The notes beneath the pieces are model-generated. The model saw only the letters and a program-made list of their open reading frames with translations, searched no databases and was not told the DNA's origin. DNA of 64,000 nucleotides from Haloarcula limicola (GTDB taxonomy: Archaea > Halobacteriota > Halobacteria > Halobacteriales > Haloarculaceae). The position numbers were made by a program, and so were the translations under genes. The stretch is taken from NCBI RefSeq assembly GCF_010119205.1, contig NZ_WRXM01000002.1, positions 1,046,982-1,110,981 of the forward strand. Reading direction: 5' to 3'. Numbering within the stretch: position 1 is the first letter of the stretch; every line of letters begins with the position of its first letter. Below are positions 1-7,830 of the stretch, piece after piece.

Positions 1-1
1 A

Positions 2-907
2 TACGTCTACGACCTCGTCGAGTCGCTCGCCGAGCGGGGCTTCGTCGTCGTCGACGACCACCGAACGCCGACGCAGATACGCGCCGTCGACCCCGAGTCG
101 GCCATCGAGTCGATGACCGAGGAGCTGACCGACCTCGAATCGGACCTCACGGAACGCTATACGGATACGGAGCGCGACTATCCCGGCATCGAGCTCGTCC
201 GCGCTCGACAGACGCTGTACCGCCGCCTCGAACGCCTCATCGACGAGGCGGAAGACGAGATATTCATGATGCTGCCCGCCGTCGTCGCCGAGCGGCTCTC
301 CGACCCGCTGAAGCGGGCGCGCGACCGAGGCGTGTTCGTCGCGCTGTTGCTCGGCGACGGCGAGGAGACGAGCATCGTCGAGAACGCGACCGAGATCGCG
401 ACTATCGTCCGCTCGTGGGAACCGCCGGTCGAGACGCTCGTGACGGTCGACGACACGTCGGCGGTGACGAGCGACTCCTCGCTGCTGCGCGGCGAACACC
501 GCGACGGGGACTACAGTCTCGTCCTCGAACAGAGTCCGAAGACGGCGGGCGCGATCACCTCCCAGTGGTTTAACTTCTGGGCCGCCGGTGACGAGGTAGC
601 CAGCGCCGACCCGCCCGAACTCCCCGCCGAGAACCTCCCGTTCAGACACGGCCTGTTCGCGATCGTCAAGCACGCCGAGGAGCGGGACCTGCTGGTGACC
701 GCCCACCTCTTCCCCGGACAGGGCCACCAGACGCTCACCGGCACGGTCGTCGCGGTCAACCAGAGCCTCGTCGAACCCGTCACGGCGGATTTCCCGGTCC
801 AGAACACGCTGACGCTCGACGTCGACGGCGAGGAAGTGACCATCGGCGGTGCCGGCGCGTTCGTCGAGGACTACTCGGCGGCGGCACTCAGCGTTCGAGA
901 GCAGTAG
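2..907 (+). CDS. TrmB-family transcriptional regulator, 5' end missing
   Basis: The frame is open from the first bases of the window, so the gene starts upstream. Residues before the first ATG (position 113), such as YDLVESLAERGFVVV and PTQIRAVDP, look like the end of a TrmB winged helix and its linker, so 113 is not the real start. After a helical, charged linker comes the TrmB effector region, with a PLD-like segment (LIDEAEDEIFMMLP) and a beta-rich C-terminus. TrmB proteins regulate sugar uptake and metabolism; the effector here is unknown. A hairpin follows the stop codon. Confidence 0.8.
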   Translation, partial: YVYDLVESLAERGFVVVDDHRTPTQIRAVDPESAIESMTEELTDLESDLTERYTDTERDYPGIELVRARQTLYRRLERLIDEAEDEIFMMLPAVVAERLSDPLKRARDRGVFVALLLGDGEETSIVENATEIATIVRSWEPPVETLVTVDDTSAVTSDSSLLRGEHRDGDYSLVLEQSPKTAGAITSQWFNFWAAGDEVASADPPELPAENLPFRHGLFAIVKHAEERDLLVTAHLFPGQGHQTLTGTVVAVNQSLVEPVTADFPVQNTLTLDVDGEEVTIGGAGAFVEDYSAAALSVREQ

Positions 908-919
908 GCGACTCGAAAA

Positions 920-944
920 GCGGTGACTGGTGGGTAATCACCGC
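920..944 (+). terminator. Hairpin after the TrmB-type gene
   Basis: GCGGTGA (920-926) and TCACCGC (938-944) pair perfectly over 7 bp with an 11-base loop, 13 bases after the stop codon. No T-run follows, so a role in 3'-end formation is inferred from position only. Confidence 0.4.
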
Positions 945-1058
945 AGCGGGACCGCGGTGCGTTGTCACAGGCATGGACACGAGGCACGGGAACCACGGTA
1001 CCCATCCCATCGCATGGCGTAATCGAGAATAAATGTTTTCCCGCGCTCCGCATCGCTC

Positions 1059-1313
1059 TCACAGCGGCCCGGCACACTCCCGACAGTAGGCGAATTCGCC
1101 CGCGTTCTCGGCTCCGCAGTGGCGACAGCGGCGATCGGACGAGTCGGACTGTGCCTCGGTCTCGGCGGGCGCTGCCCGCAGGTCGGGGCCGCCCCGGCGC
1201 AGTCGCTCGCGACCCTCGCGGGCGATACCGAGCAGCACCGGAGCCGCGGCGGCGAGCGCCACGAGCGCCATGACCGTCACGGCGAGGAGATACAGTTGCC
1301 CGGGCGAGACCAT
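1059..1313 (-). CDS. Small membrane-anchored zinc-ribbon protein
   Basis: An 84-residue protein. It opens with one hydrophobic segment (about residues 5-29, LYLLAVTVMALVALAAAAP), then a basic and acidic linker, and ends in a zinc ribbon with two pairs of cysteines (CRHCGAENAGEFAYCREC). This is the build of haloarchaeal membrane-tethered zinc-ribbon proteins of unknown role. The ribbon should face the cytoplasm if the N-terminus is outside. A VOC-family gene lies upstream on the same strand, 37 bases away, so they may be co-transcribed. Confidence 0.65.
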   Translation of the reverse strand: MVSPGQLYLLAVTVMALVALAAAAPVLLGIAREGRERLRRGGPDLRAAPAETEAQSDSSDRRCRHCGAENAGEFAYCRECAGPL

Positions 1314-1350
1314 ATCCTCTCTACGGGCCGCGGACGGGTAGCGTCTCGGG

Positions 1351-1722
1351 TCAGAGCCAGCGGTAGAACTCCAGCGTGTACCCCTCGGGGTCCTCGACGA
1401 AGGCGGCGAAGGCTCCGGCGGCGTCGATCTCCGTCGGTTCGAGGACCGGCGCGCCGCCGGCGTCGATAGCCGTCTCGAAGGTCCCTTCGACGTCGTCGAC
1501 GGTGAAGGCGACGTGGTCGACGTCGGCGCGAGAGGGCGCGATGGGGGTCGTCCGGTCGGCGTCGTACCGCAACTGGAGGTCCGCCTCCTCGCCGCGTCCC
1601 AGGTAGACGTTCTCGACGCCGTCGAGCGTGAAGCGGTGGGTCTCTTCGAAGCCCAGTTCCCCGTAGAAGGCCATCGCGCGGTCGAGGTCCGAGACGCAGA
1701 TGGCGACGTGTGCCAGATCCAT
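1351..1722 (-). CDS. VOC (glyoxalase/bleomycin-resistance) superfamily protein
   Basis: A 123-residue single-domain protein of the usual length for the family. It has two beta-alpha-beta-beta-beta halves: the first begins LAHVAICVSDLDRAMAFYGE, the second VDHVAFTVDDVEGTFETAI, and it ends in the metal-ligand motif FVEDPEGYTLEFYRWL. The metal ligands would be H5, the Glu of the first half (E79 region) and the C-terminal Glu. It resembles lactoylglutathione lyase-like proteins, but haloarchaea lack glutathione, so the substrate is unknown. The start ATG follows a divergent promoter region shared with the kinase at 1836. Confidence 0.85.
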   Translation of the reverse strand: MDLAHVAICVSDLDRAMAFYGELGFEETHRFTLDGVENVYLGRGEEADLQLRYDADRTTPIAPSRADVDHVAFTVDDVEGTFETAIDAGGAPVLEPTEIDAAGAFAAFVEDPEGYTLEFYRWL

Positions 1723-1835
1723 GTCCGGCCGTTCGGAAGCGCCCGAAATGACTGTACCGGTGTGACCTGTCAGCCGTCCCGTGATACCACGTGCGCCGCC
1801 GGGGTTTTTGCCCCTCGGTGTCGTCGTCCGAGTGA

Positions 1836-3230
1836 ATGAACGACGCGGAGGTCGCGGCGACGCTGCTCGACTACACGCAGGACAAGATCGCGGTAGTCGA
1901 CGCCTCGGGCGCGTACACGTACGTGAACGCGGCTACCGAGTCCATTCTCGGGTTCGATTCCGAGGCCCTCGTCGGCGAAACCGTCTTCGAGTACGTCCAT
2001 CCCGACGACCGCGCCGAAGTGGAACGCCGATTCGAGGCGGTCGTGAACGCGGCCGGGGAGTTCGCCGCCGATACCGCCACCTACAGACACCGGGCCAGCG
2101 ACGGGTCGTGGGTCTGGCTGGAGAGTCGGATGTCGAACCTGACCGACTCGGACCTCGACGGGTACGTCGTGAGTTCCCGCGTCGTCACCGACCGCGTCGA
2201 GGCCGAGCGCGAGCGCCGCGAGACGCGAGAGCGCTTGCAGGAACTCGCCGACACGACCGACGACGTCCTCTGGATGTACGACGGCGACTGGTCGGAACTG
2301 CTGTTCTGTAACCCGGCCTACGAGGACGTCTTCGGGCAATCCGTCGAGACGCTGGAACGCGACCCGCAGAGCTTCATGGAGGCCATCTATCCGCCCGACC
2401 GGCCAGCCATCGTCGACGCGATGGAACAGGTCTCGAACGGCACACCCGTCGAGGTGGAGGCGCGGGTCAACCCCTCCCTGGAGTACAATCGGTGGGCCTG
2501 GATAAAGGCCGAACCGATAGTTCGAGACGGCGACGTGGTCCGCATCGCCGGCTTCACCCGCGACGTCACCGACCGACGCCGCCGCGAGCGACAGCTGGTC
2601 GTCATCGACAACTTCCTCCGGCACAACATCCGCAACCAGCTGAACGTCGTCCTCGGCAACGCCGCGGCGCTGGCGGCCGACGCCGAGGGCGAGACGGCCG
2701 AACGCACCGCGATGATCCGCCGGGCCGGCGAGGCGCTGCTCGAAACGGCCGAGAAACAGCGCGAGATCGTCGACGTGCTCACGGCGAACCCGCAGTCGTC
2801 GAAGACGGACGTCGCGGAGATCGTCGAAGACGTCGTCGGCCAGTTCCGCGAGCGGTCCCCGGACGCGCTCATCGCCACTGAGGGCATCGAGTCCGTCGCG
2901 GTCGACGCTCCCGACGAACTGCGTTACGCAGTCGCCGAACTGGTCGAGAACGCCATCCGTCACACTCGCTCGGAGCGCCCCGAAGTCGCCGTCTCCCTCC
3001 GGACCACGCCCGAACGCGTCGAGCTGTCGGTCGCCGACGACGCCCCGCCGATCCCCGAGTACGACCGGAAGGTCCTGTTGGGCGACCACGAGATGACCGC
3101 CGTCAACCACAGCCGCGGGTGCGGGCTCTGGCTGGTCTACTGGGTCGTCGACCTCGCGGGCGGACACATCGACCACACCGTCGACGAGGCGGGCAACACC
3201 ATCACGCTCTCGCTGCTGCGGGCGTCGTGA
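1836..3230 (+). CDS. PAS-domain sensor histidine kinase (cytoplasmic)
   Basis: 464 residues without membrane segments. There are two PAS domains (about residues 8-130 and 140-255; the second includes a PAC-like end, IAGFTRDVTDR). A dimerization helix follows with the phospho-acceptor H263 in NFLRHNIRNQLNVVLG, the haloarchaeal form of the H-box. The ATPase domain has an N-box (ELVENAIRHT) and a shortened G region (GCGLWLVYWVV). A TTTTTG TATA-like element lies about 27 bases before the ATG, which supports a leaderless start. No response regulator is adjacent, as is common for haloarchaeal orphan kinases. The signal is unknown. Confidence 0.9.
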   Translation: MNDAEVAATLLDYTQDKIAVVDASGAYTYVNAATESILGFDSEALVGETVFEYVHPDDRAEVERRFEAVVNAAGEFAADTATYRHRASDGSWVWLESRMSNLTDSDLDGYVVSSRVVTDRVEAERERRETRERLQELADTTDDVLWMYDGDWSELLFCNPAYEDVFGQSVETLERDPQSFMEAIYPPDRPAIVDAMEQVSNGTPVEVEARVNPSLEYNRWAWIKAEPIVRDGDVVRIAGFTRDVTDRRRRERQLVVIDNFLRHNIRNQLNVVLGNAAALAADAEGETAERTAMIRRAGEALLETAEKQREIVDVLTANPQSSKTDVAEIVEDVVGQFRERSPDALIATEGIESVAVDAPDELRYAVAELVENAIRHTRSERPEVAVSLRTTPERVELSVADDAPPIPEYDRKVLLGDHEMTAVNHSRGCGLWLVYWVVDLAGGHIDHTVDEAGNTITLSLLRAS

Positions 3231-3299
3231 ACCGCGGCGGGGACCGCCGGTCGTCGGTCGGGTCAGAACGCCTTTGCGGCCGCCGCCCCTCGACCGACT

Positions 3300-4274
3300 A
3301 TGGAGTACACCACGCTCGGTTCGACGGGCATCGAAGTCAGCAAGGTCTGTCTGGGCTGCATGAGCTTCGGGAGCGGCCGCGAGTGGATGTTAGACGACGA
3401 GGAGAGCCGCGAACTCATCGAGCGCGCCATCGACCTGGGCGTGAACTTCTTCGATACGGCCAACGTCTACTCGGCGGGCGAGAGCGAGCGGATCCTGGGC
3501 GACGTGCTCGCAGACTACGAGCGGGACGAGCAGGTCGTCGCCACGAAGGTCCGCTTCTCGGGCGCGAGCGACCACCGGAACGCGCGGGGGCTCTCCCGGA
3601 AGACCATCGAGCAGGAGCTCTCGCACTCGCTCGACCGGCTGGGGATGGACACCGTCGACCTCTACCAGATCCACCGCTGGGACTACGACACGCCCATCGA
3701 GACGACGCTCCGAGCGCTCGACGACGCCGTCCGCCGCGGGCAGGTCCGCCACATCGGCGCGTCCTCGATGTGGGCCCACCAGTTCCAGCGGGCGCTGCAG
3801 ATCAGCGACCGGGAGGGACTGGCCCGCTTCGAGACGATGCAGGACCTCTATCACCTCGCCTACCGCGAGGAGGAACGCGAGATGTACCCGCTCTGCGACC
3901 GCGAGAACGTCGGCGTGATGCCGTGGAGTCCGCTCGGCGCTGGCTACCTCGCGCGCCCGCACGAGGAGTTCGAGGCCACGACCCGCGGCGTCCACGAGAG
4001 CGAGGAGGCCGGCGTCCCCTACGCCGAGGGGCCGGGTAGCCCGGAGATAAACGAGCGCGTCCAGGAACTCGCCGCCGACCACGGCGTGACGATGGCCCAG
4101 ATCGCCCTCGCGTGGCAGTTCCAGAACGACAACGTCACCGCGCCCATCGTCGGCACCTCCAGCATCGAGCATCTGGAGGACGCCGTCGAGGCGCTGGAGG
4201 TCGACCTCTCGGCGTCGGACGTGGCCTACCTCGAAGAGCCGTACGAGCCGGTGGCAGTGTACGGGCACGAGTAG
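3300..4274 (+). CDS. Aldo/keto reductase
   Basis: 324 residues, a full-length NAD(P)H-dependent aldo/keto reductase of the YajO/YghZ-like group. The N-terminus MEYTTLGSTGIEVSKVCLGC is typical. The catalytic tetrad is present: D52 and Y57 (FFDTANVY), K83 (VATKV) and H125 (YQIHRWD). The C-terminal cofactor loop reads PIVGTSSIEHLEDAV. Substrate cannot be told from sequence. A second, less similar member lies at 35771-36610. A palindromic intergenic repeat follows directly after the stop. Confidence 0.92.
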   Translation: MEYTTLGSTGIEVSKVCLGCMSFGSGREWMLDDEESRELIERAIDLGVNFFDTANVYSAGESERILGDVLADYERDEQVVATKVRFSGASDHRNARGLSRKTIEQELSHSLDRLGMDTVDLYQIHRWDYDTPIETTLRALDDAVRRGQVRHIGASSMWAHQFQRALQISDREGLARFETMQDLYHLAYREEEREMYPLCDRENVGVMPWSPLGAGYLARPHEEFEATTRGVHESEEAGVPYAEGPGSPEINERVQELAADHGVTMAQIALAWQFQNDNVTAPIVGTSSIEHLEDAVEALEVDLSASDVAYLEEPYEPVAVYGHE

Positions 4275-4400
4275 CGAGGGGCGCGCGACTGGAGGGAGCG
4301 CGGCCCTCGAAGCGATGCGGTGACCGCAGGGAACCGCAGAGCAGTAGCGAGAGCCCGAGCGAAGCGAGGGGTCTCGAAACGACGACGCCCGGCAACGCTT
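4275..4400. repeat. Dispersed palindromic intergenic repeat
   Basis: A run of imperfect GC-rich palindromes directly after the aldo/keto reductase. CGAGGGGCGCG pairs with CGCGGCCCTCG over 11 positions with one mismatch. The same word order (GAGGGGCGCG ... GCGGCCCTCGAAGCGA ... GCGGTGA ... GAACCGC) recurs at 18190-18327, and a shorter form at 24728. No coding frame is credible. Confidence 0.6.
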
Positions 4401-4442
4401 TCCGAACCGAGCGCCTACGACCCGGCGTTCGAGGGACCACGT

Positions 4443-4598
4443 ATGATGCCACCGTTCATCCGCCGCTGTCCCGAGTGCGGGCACGTGGGCTGGACCCGTT
4501 CGTTTCGAGTCGAGACCGGCGAGAGAGGACGGCGTCTCGTCGAGTGCCCGTCCTGCCAGCATCGGTTCGAACCGATAGACAACCCGCTGCTCAACTGA
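4443..4598 (+). CDS. Small zinc-ribbon protein
   Basis: 51 residues starting MMPPFIRRCPECGH. Two cysteine pairs (CPECG and CPSCQ, 23 residues apart) make a complete zinc ribbon with little else. The ATG at 4443 is preferred over an open frame reaching back to 4320, because the upstream part is repeat-derived. Function unknown; proteins of this size in haloarchaea may bind nucleic acid or protein partners. Confidence 0.6.
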   Translation: MMPPFIRRCPECGHVGWTRSFRVETGERGRRLVECPSCQHRFEPIDNPLLN

Positions 4599-4735
4599 CC
4601 CGGTCGCCCCGATCAGTCCCGGATATTCTCCACTGACGCCGCCGGTCGTCTAGCTCGTCCCGCGCCGTTCTGCGACGTGTTCGTGCCAGTAGGAACAATC
4701 CGCACGGCTTTGTCCGCGCCGCGCCAGTCTTCGAT

Positions 4736-5341
4736 ATGAACACGGTCGCCATCGCGTGTTTCGACGGCTTCGACGAACTGGACGCCATCGGTCCCTACGA
4801 GGTCTTCGAGAACGCGAGGGCCTTCGGCGCGACGTGGGACGTGAGCCTGCGTACTGTAGACGAGCGATCGACAGTCACAGCCAGTCACGGCCTCACGGTC
4901 GAAATGGATGGGACCCTCGACGCCGTCTCGCCGGACCTGCTGGTCGTCCCCGGCGGCGGGTGGAACTCCGGCGCGGACGTGGGCGCGCGGGCGGCGGCCC
5001 GGCGCGGCGAGTTGCCCGACGCCATCGCGGCCGCCCACGACGCCGGCGCGACCGTCGCGGGCGTCTGTACCGGCGGCATGTTGCTCGCGCGGGCCGGCGT
5101 CCTCGACGGTCGGCCGGCGGTCACGCACCGGGGGGCGCTCGACGACCTGCGAGCGACGGCCGCCGACGTGGTCGAGGCCCGCGTCGTGGACGACGGCGAC
5201 GTGTTGACGGCCGGTGGCGTCACGTCGGGGCTGGACCTGGCGGTCCACCTCGTCGAACGCGAGTGGGGCGAGGCCGTCGCCGACAGCGTGACGACGGGGA
5301 TGGAGTACGAACCGCGCGGGCCGGTCCACCGACGGGAATGA
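4736..5341 (+). CDS. DJ-1/PfpI family protein
   Basis: 201 residues with the class I glutamine amidotransferase-like fold. The nucleophile elbow is GVCTGGMLLA with Cys111; the acidic partner expected early in the fold would be in GPYEVFENA (E22). The segment VVPGGGWNSG is the usual glycine-rich loop. Members are chaperone-like, deglycase or isonitrile hydratase-like enzymes; the haloarchaeal ones are usually uncharacterised. The gene stands alone, followed by a tiny zinc-finger gene on the other strand. Confidence 0.88.
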   Translation: MNTVAIACFDGFDELDAIGPYEVFENARAFGATWDVSLRTVDERSTVTASHGLTVEMDGTLDAVSPDLLVVPGGGWNSGADVGARAAARRGELPDAIAAAHDAGATVAGVCTGGMLLARAGVLDGRPAVTHRGALDDLRATAADVVEARVVDDGDVLTAGGVTSGLDLAVHLVEREWGEAVADSVTTGMEYEPRGPVHRRE

Positions 5342-5383
5342 GCGGTGTCCGCCGCTCGTCGGCGCGCTGGAACGTGACGGTTC

Positions 5384-5509
5384 TCACAGGTCACCGCCAC
5401 AGGCCGGGCACTCGGGACCCGTCTCGCTGGCCGACGGTTCGACGCTGAGCTCGCAGTTCTCACACCAGAGACGCCGCTCGTCGCGCCCGTCCGGTGTGTC
5501 GTGTGTCAT
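5384..5509 (-). CDS. 41-residue zinc-finger microprotein
   Basis: Starts MTHDTPDGRDERRLWCENCE and ends CPACGGDL. Two CxxC pairs (C16/C19 and C34/C37) predict one zinc site in a rubredoxin-like knuckle fold. It is short enough to be missed by many gene finders. No function can be assigned. It lies between a DJ-1 gene and a Gfo/Idh gene, with 78 bases to the latter. Confidence 0.6.
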   Translation of the reverse strand: MTHDTPDGRDERRLWCENCELSVEPSASETGPECPACGGDL

Positions 5510-5587
5510 ATGTCGGCATAGTACCTCCGCTCACTCAAGAATGGGAGGCCGTTCCGTAGTGGAGAGCGGGCGGCAGCCGTCGACCCG

Positions 5588-6661
5588 TTATGCGCGCTGT
5601 CGGGCGTCGTCGAGCAGGTCTTGGACGTTCACGGCCTCGCCGCGGCGACTGCTCTCGATGGCGGCGAAGACGATCCCCATCGAGTGGAGGTTCTCCTCGA
5701 CGCGGGTGGCCATCGGGTCGCCGCCGTCCAGCCACTCGCAGAACTGCTCGATGAGCCAGGCGTTCTCCCAGATAGGGCGTTCGGCCAGCGGCACCGCTTC
5801 GCCGTCGCCCTTCCGGAGGCCGGACCAGTCGCCGACGTCGGCGGGGTCGAAGGGGAACCGCTCGACTTCGCGGTCGTCCAAGAGGAGTGTCTCGTCCCGG
5901 CACTCCGCGCGGAACTGCTCGTGGCCCCAGCCGTTGAGCGTCGTCGCGTTGGCGTAACTGCCCTCGTACTGGGCGCGGGTGCCGTCGGCGAAGTGGAGGG
6001 TGACGAGGCCGGTGCAGTCGCCCTCGTAGTCCGCGCCGTCGGGGACCCACGTCTCGGCGTAGACGCGCTCGCAGGGGGCGTCGGCGAAGGACGCCAGCAT
6101 GTCGAGGTGATGAATCGCGCCGTCCAAGAGGAGCATGTCGGTCATCTCGTGGACATAGTCGGCGTACAGCCCGCGGTTGCGGACGTTGCCCGTGTATCGG
6201 GCGGTGAGGTAGTCCACGGGGCTGGCTTCCGAGAGGGCGCGGCGGAACGTCGTCTTGTCCTGGTCGTAGCGGTGGCTCATCGTGACGCCCATCTTCGCGC
6301 CGGCCTCGCGGACCTTCCGCTCGATTCGGACGGAGCTTTCGAGGGTGTCGGCGATGGGTTTCTCCGAGAGGATATCGAGGCCGTGTGCGAGCGCCGTTTC
6401 GACGACGGGCTCGTGGGCCGACGGCGGCGTCACGACCGAACAGAAGTCGGCGTCGCGTTCCGAGAGCGCGGCGTCGAGGCCGGTGTAACAGCGGTCGGGC
6501 GAGAGCCCGAGTTCGGACTCGGCCAGTTCGAGGCGTTCGGGGTCCGTGTCGACGGCGGCGACGACGTCGACGCGGCCGGCGTCGACGTTGGGCGGGATCG
6601 CCTCGGTCAGCCAGCGTCGCCCCTGCCCACCCAGTCCCACGTGCACCATGCGTTGTGTCAT
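5588..6661 (-). CDS. Gfo/Idh/MocA family NAD(P)-dependent oxidoreductase
   Basis: 357 residues. The N-terminal Rossmann domain begins VHVGLGGQGRRWL (a GxGxxG variant) and holds the conserved EKP motif (ILSEKPIADT) that binds cofactor and substrate. The C-terminal alpha/beta domain includes LDGAIHHLDML, the place of the family's catalytic histidine. Substrates are usually sugars, inositols or their derivatives; none can be assigned here. It is divergent from nothing close by and seems monocistronic. Confidence 0.9.
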   Translation of the reverse strand: MTQRMVHVGLGGQGRRWLTEAIPPNVDAGRVDVVAAVDTDPERLELAESELGLSPDRCYTGLDAALSERDADFCSVVTPPSAHEPVVETALAHGLDILSEKPIADTLESSVRIERKVREAGAKMGVTMSHRYDQDKTTFRRALSEASPVDYLTARYTGNVRNRGLYADYVHEMTDMLLLDGAIHHLDMLASFADAPCERVYAETWVPDGADYEGDCTGLVTLHFADGTRAQYEGSYANATTLNGWGHEQFRAECRDETLLLDDREVERFPFDPADVGDWSGLRKGDGEAVPLAERPIWENAWLIEQFCEWLDGGDPMATRVEENLHSMGIVFAAIESSRRGEAVNVQDLLDDARQRA

Positions 6662-6719
6662 GGAAATCGGATACCCGCCGCCGGGTATAAAGGTCGTGTT
6701 ATCGCCCGGTGGGGCGTGC

Positions 6720-7643
6720 TTACTCGCTGTCCGGGAACTGGACGTGTCGTTCCAGCCCGTCCTCCGCGAGGATCACCTCGCCGTCGAACGCCTCGCGGGC
6801 CTCGGCGGCGAGCGTGTCGGCCTGCCCGGCGTAGCGCGTCGAGACGTGCGTTAGCGCCAGGCTTCGGACGCCCGCCTGTCGGGCCACCTCGGCGGCGTCC
6901 TTCGCCGTCGAGTGGGCCGTCGCCTGCGCCCGGTCCCGGCGGTCCTCGGCGAAGGTGGCGTCGTGGACCAGCAGGTCCGCGCCCTCGCTCGCGTCGACGA
7001 CCGACTGCGTCGGGAGGGTGTCGCCGGTGTAGACGAAGGTGCGGCCGGGCCGGGGCGGGCCGACAACTTCCTCGGGCTGAACCGTCCGGCCGTCGTGTTC
7101 GACCGGCTCGCCGCGGTGGAGCTTCGAGTACTTCGGTCCCGGCGGGATGCCGAGTTCCTCCTCGGCCTTCTCGCGGTCGAACTCGCCCTTGCGGTCGTCC
7201 TCGGCGAGGACGTAGCCGACGGCGATACAGCGGTGGTCGGTCTCGACGGCGCGGACCTCGTACTCCTCGCGGTCCAGCACGGTGTCACCGGCCGACACCT
7301 CGTTGACTCGGACCGGGTAGGAGGGAGTCGTCCCGGTCGATTCGATGAGTTGGGTGACGTTGCCGCGGGTCCCCGCGGGGGTGTGGATGGCGACGGGTTC
7401 CTCACGGTCGTTGAAGTCGAACGTCTGGAGCAGGCCCGGGATCCCGAGGACGTGGTCGCCGTGGAGATGCGTGAGGAAGACGTGGTCGATACCGAAGCCG
7501 GTCCCGTAGCGCATCATCTGTCGCTGGGTGCCCTCCCCGCAGTCGAAGAGGAGGTAGTCGCCGTCCCGATTGACGAAGATGCCGCTCGTGTTGCGCTGTA
7601 CCGTCGGGATGGCCCCGCTCGTCCCGAGAAACGTCACTTGCAT
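6720..7643 (-). CDS. rnz: Ribonuclease Z (tRNA 3'-processing endonuclease)
   Basis: 307 residues, normal for the short form of RNase Z. The start MQVTFLGTSGAIPT is the canonical N-terminus, so the much longer open frame upstream is not used. The metallo-beta-lactamase motif is H59-x-H61-x-D63-H64 (THLHGDH). A GP-rich exosite segment (IPPGPKYSKLHRGEPV) and FVYTGDT are present. It cuts the 3' trailer of pre-tRNAs that lack an encoded CCA, such as the tRNA-Gly at 21217. It is divergent from the DUF7282-like gene at 7831. Confidence 0.95.
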   Translation of the reverse strand: MQVTFLGTSGAIPTVQRNTSGIFVNRDGDYLLFDCGEGTQRQMMRYGTGFGIDHVFLTHLHGDHVLGIPGLLQTFDFNDREEPVAIHTPAGTRGNVTQLIESTGTTPSYPVRVNEVSAGDTVLDREEYEVRAVETDHRCIAVGYVLAEDDRKGEFDREKAEEELGIPPGPKYSKLHRGEPVEHDGRTVQPEEVVGPPRPGRTFVYTGDTLPTQSVVDASEGADLLVHDATFAEDRRDRAQATAHSTAKDAAEVARQAGVRSLALTHVSTRYAGQADTLAAEAREAFDGEVILAEDGLERHVQFPDSE

Positions 7644-7693
7644 CCTCTGGTCGTGGGCCGCCGACGGGTAAACGCGTGTCGAAACCCGTCCGG

Positions 7694-7802
7694 CAAAGCT
7701 CGGCTTTCTCGGACTAATGACGGCCTTTCGAACGGTTGGCTTCACCTTCGGTTCTGAACTGTCGTTCCTGTTTATCGGCTGTCCTGTTGTCCACTCGCTC
7801 GC
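7694..7802 (+). promoter_or_regulatory. Duplicated promoter region, copy 1
   Basis: This segment aligns with 9063-9172. Shared words are AAAGC-C-G-CTTTCTC, CTAAT, TTCTGAACTGTC and GTTTATCGGC. TTTATC at 7771-7776 is the likely TATA box and puts transcription start near 7800, just before the hairpin at 7803. The conserved GAACTGTC 15-20 bases upstream is a candidate regulator site. Confidence 0.6.
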
Positions 7803-7822
7803 GTCGCCCGCAGACGGGCGAC
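7803..7822 (+). promoter_or_regulatory. 5' leader hairpin, copy 1
   Basis: GTCGCCCG (7803-7810) pairs perfectly with CGGGCGAC (7815-7822) around the loop CAGA. The ATG lies 8 bases further on. The gene at 9202 has a hairpin in the same place whose pairs differ but still match. Confidence 0.6.
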
Positions 7823-7830
7823 AGATAACC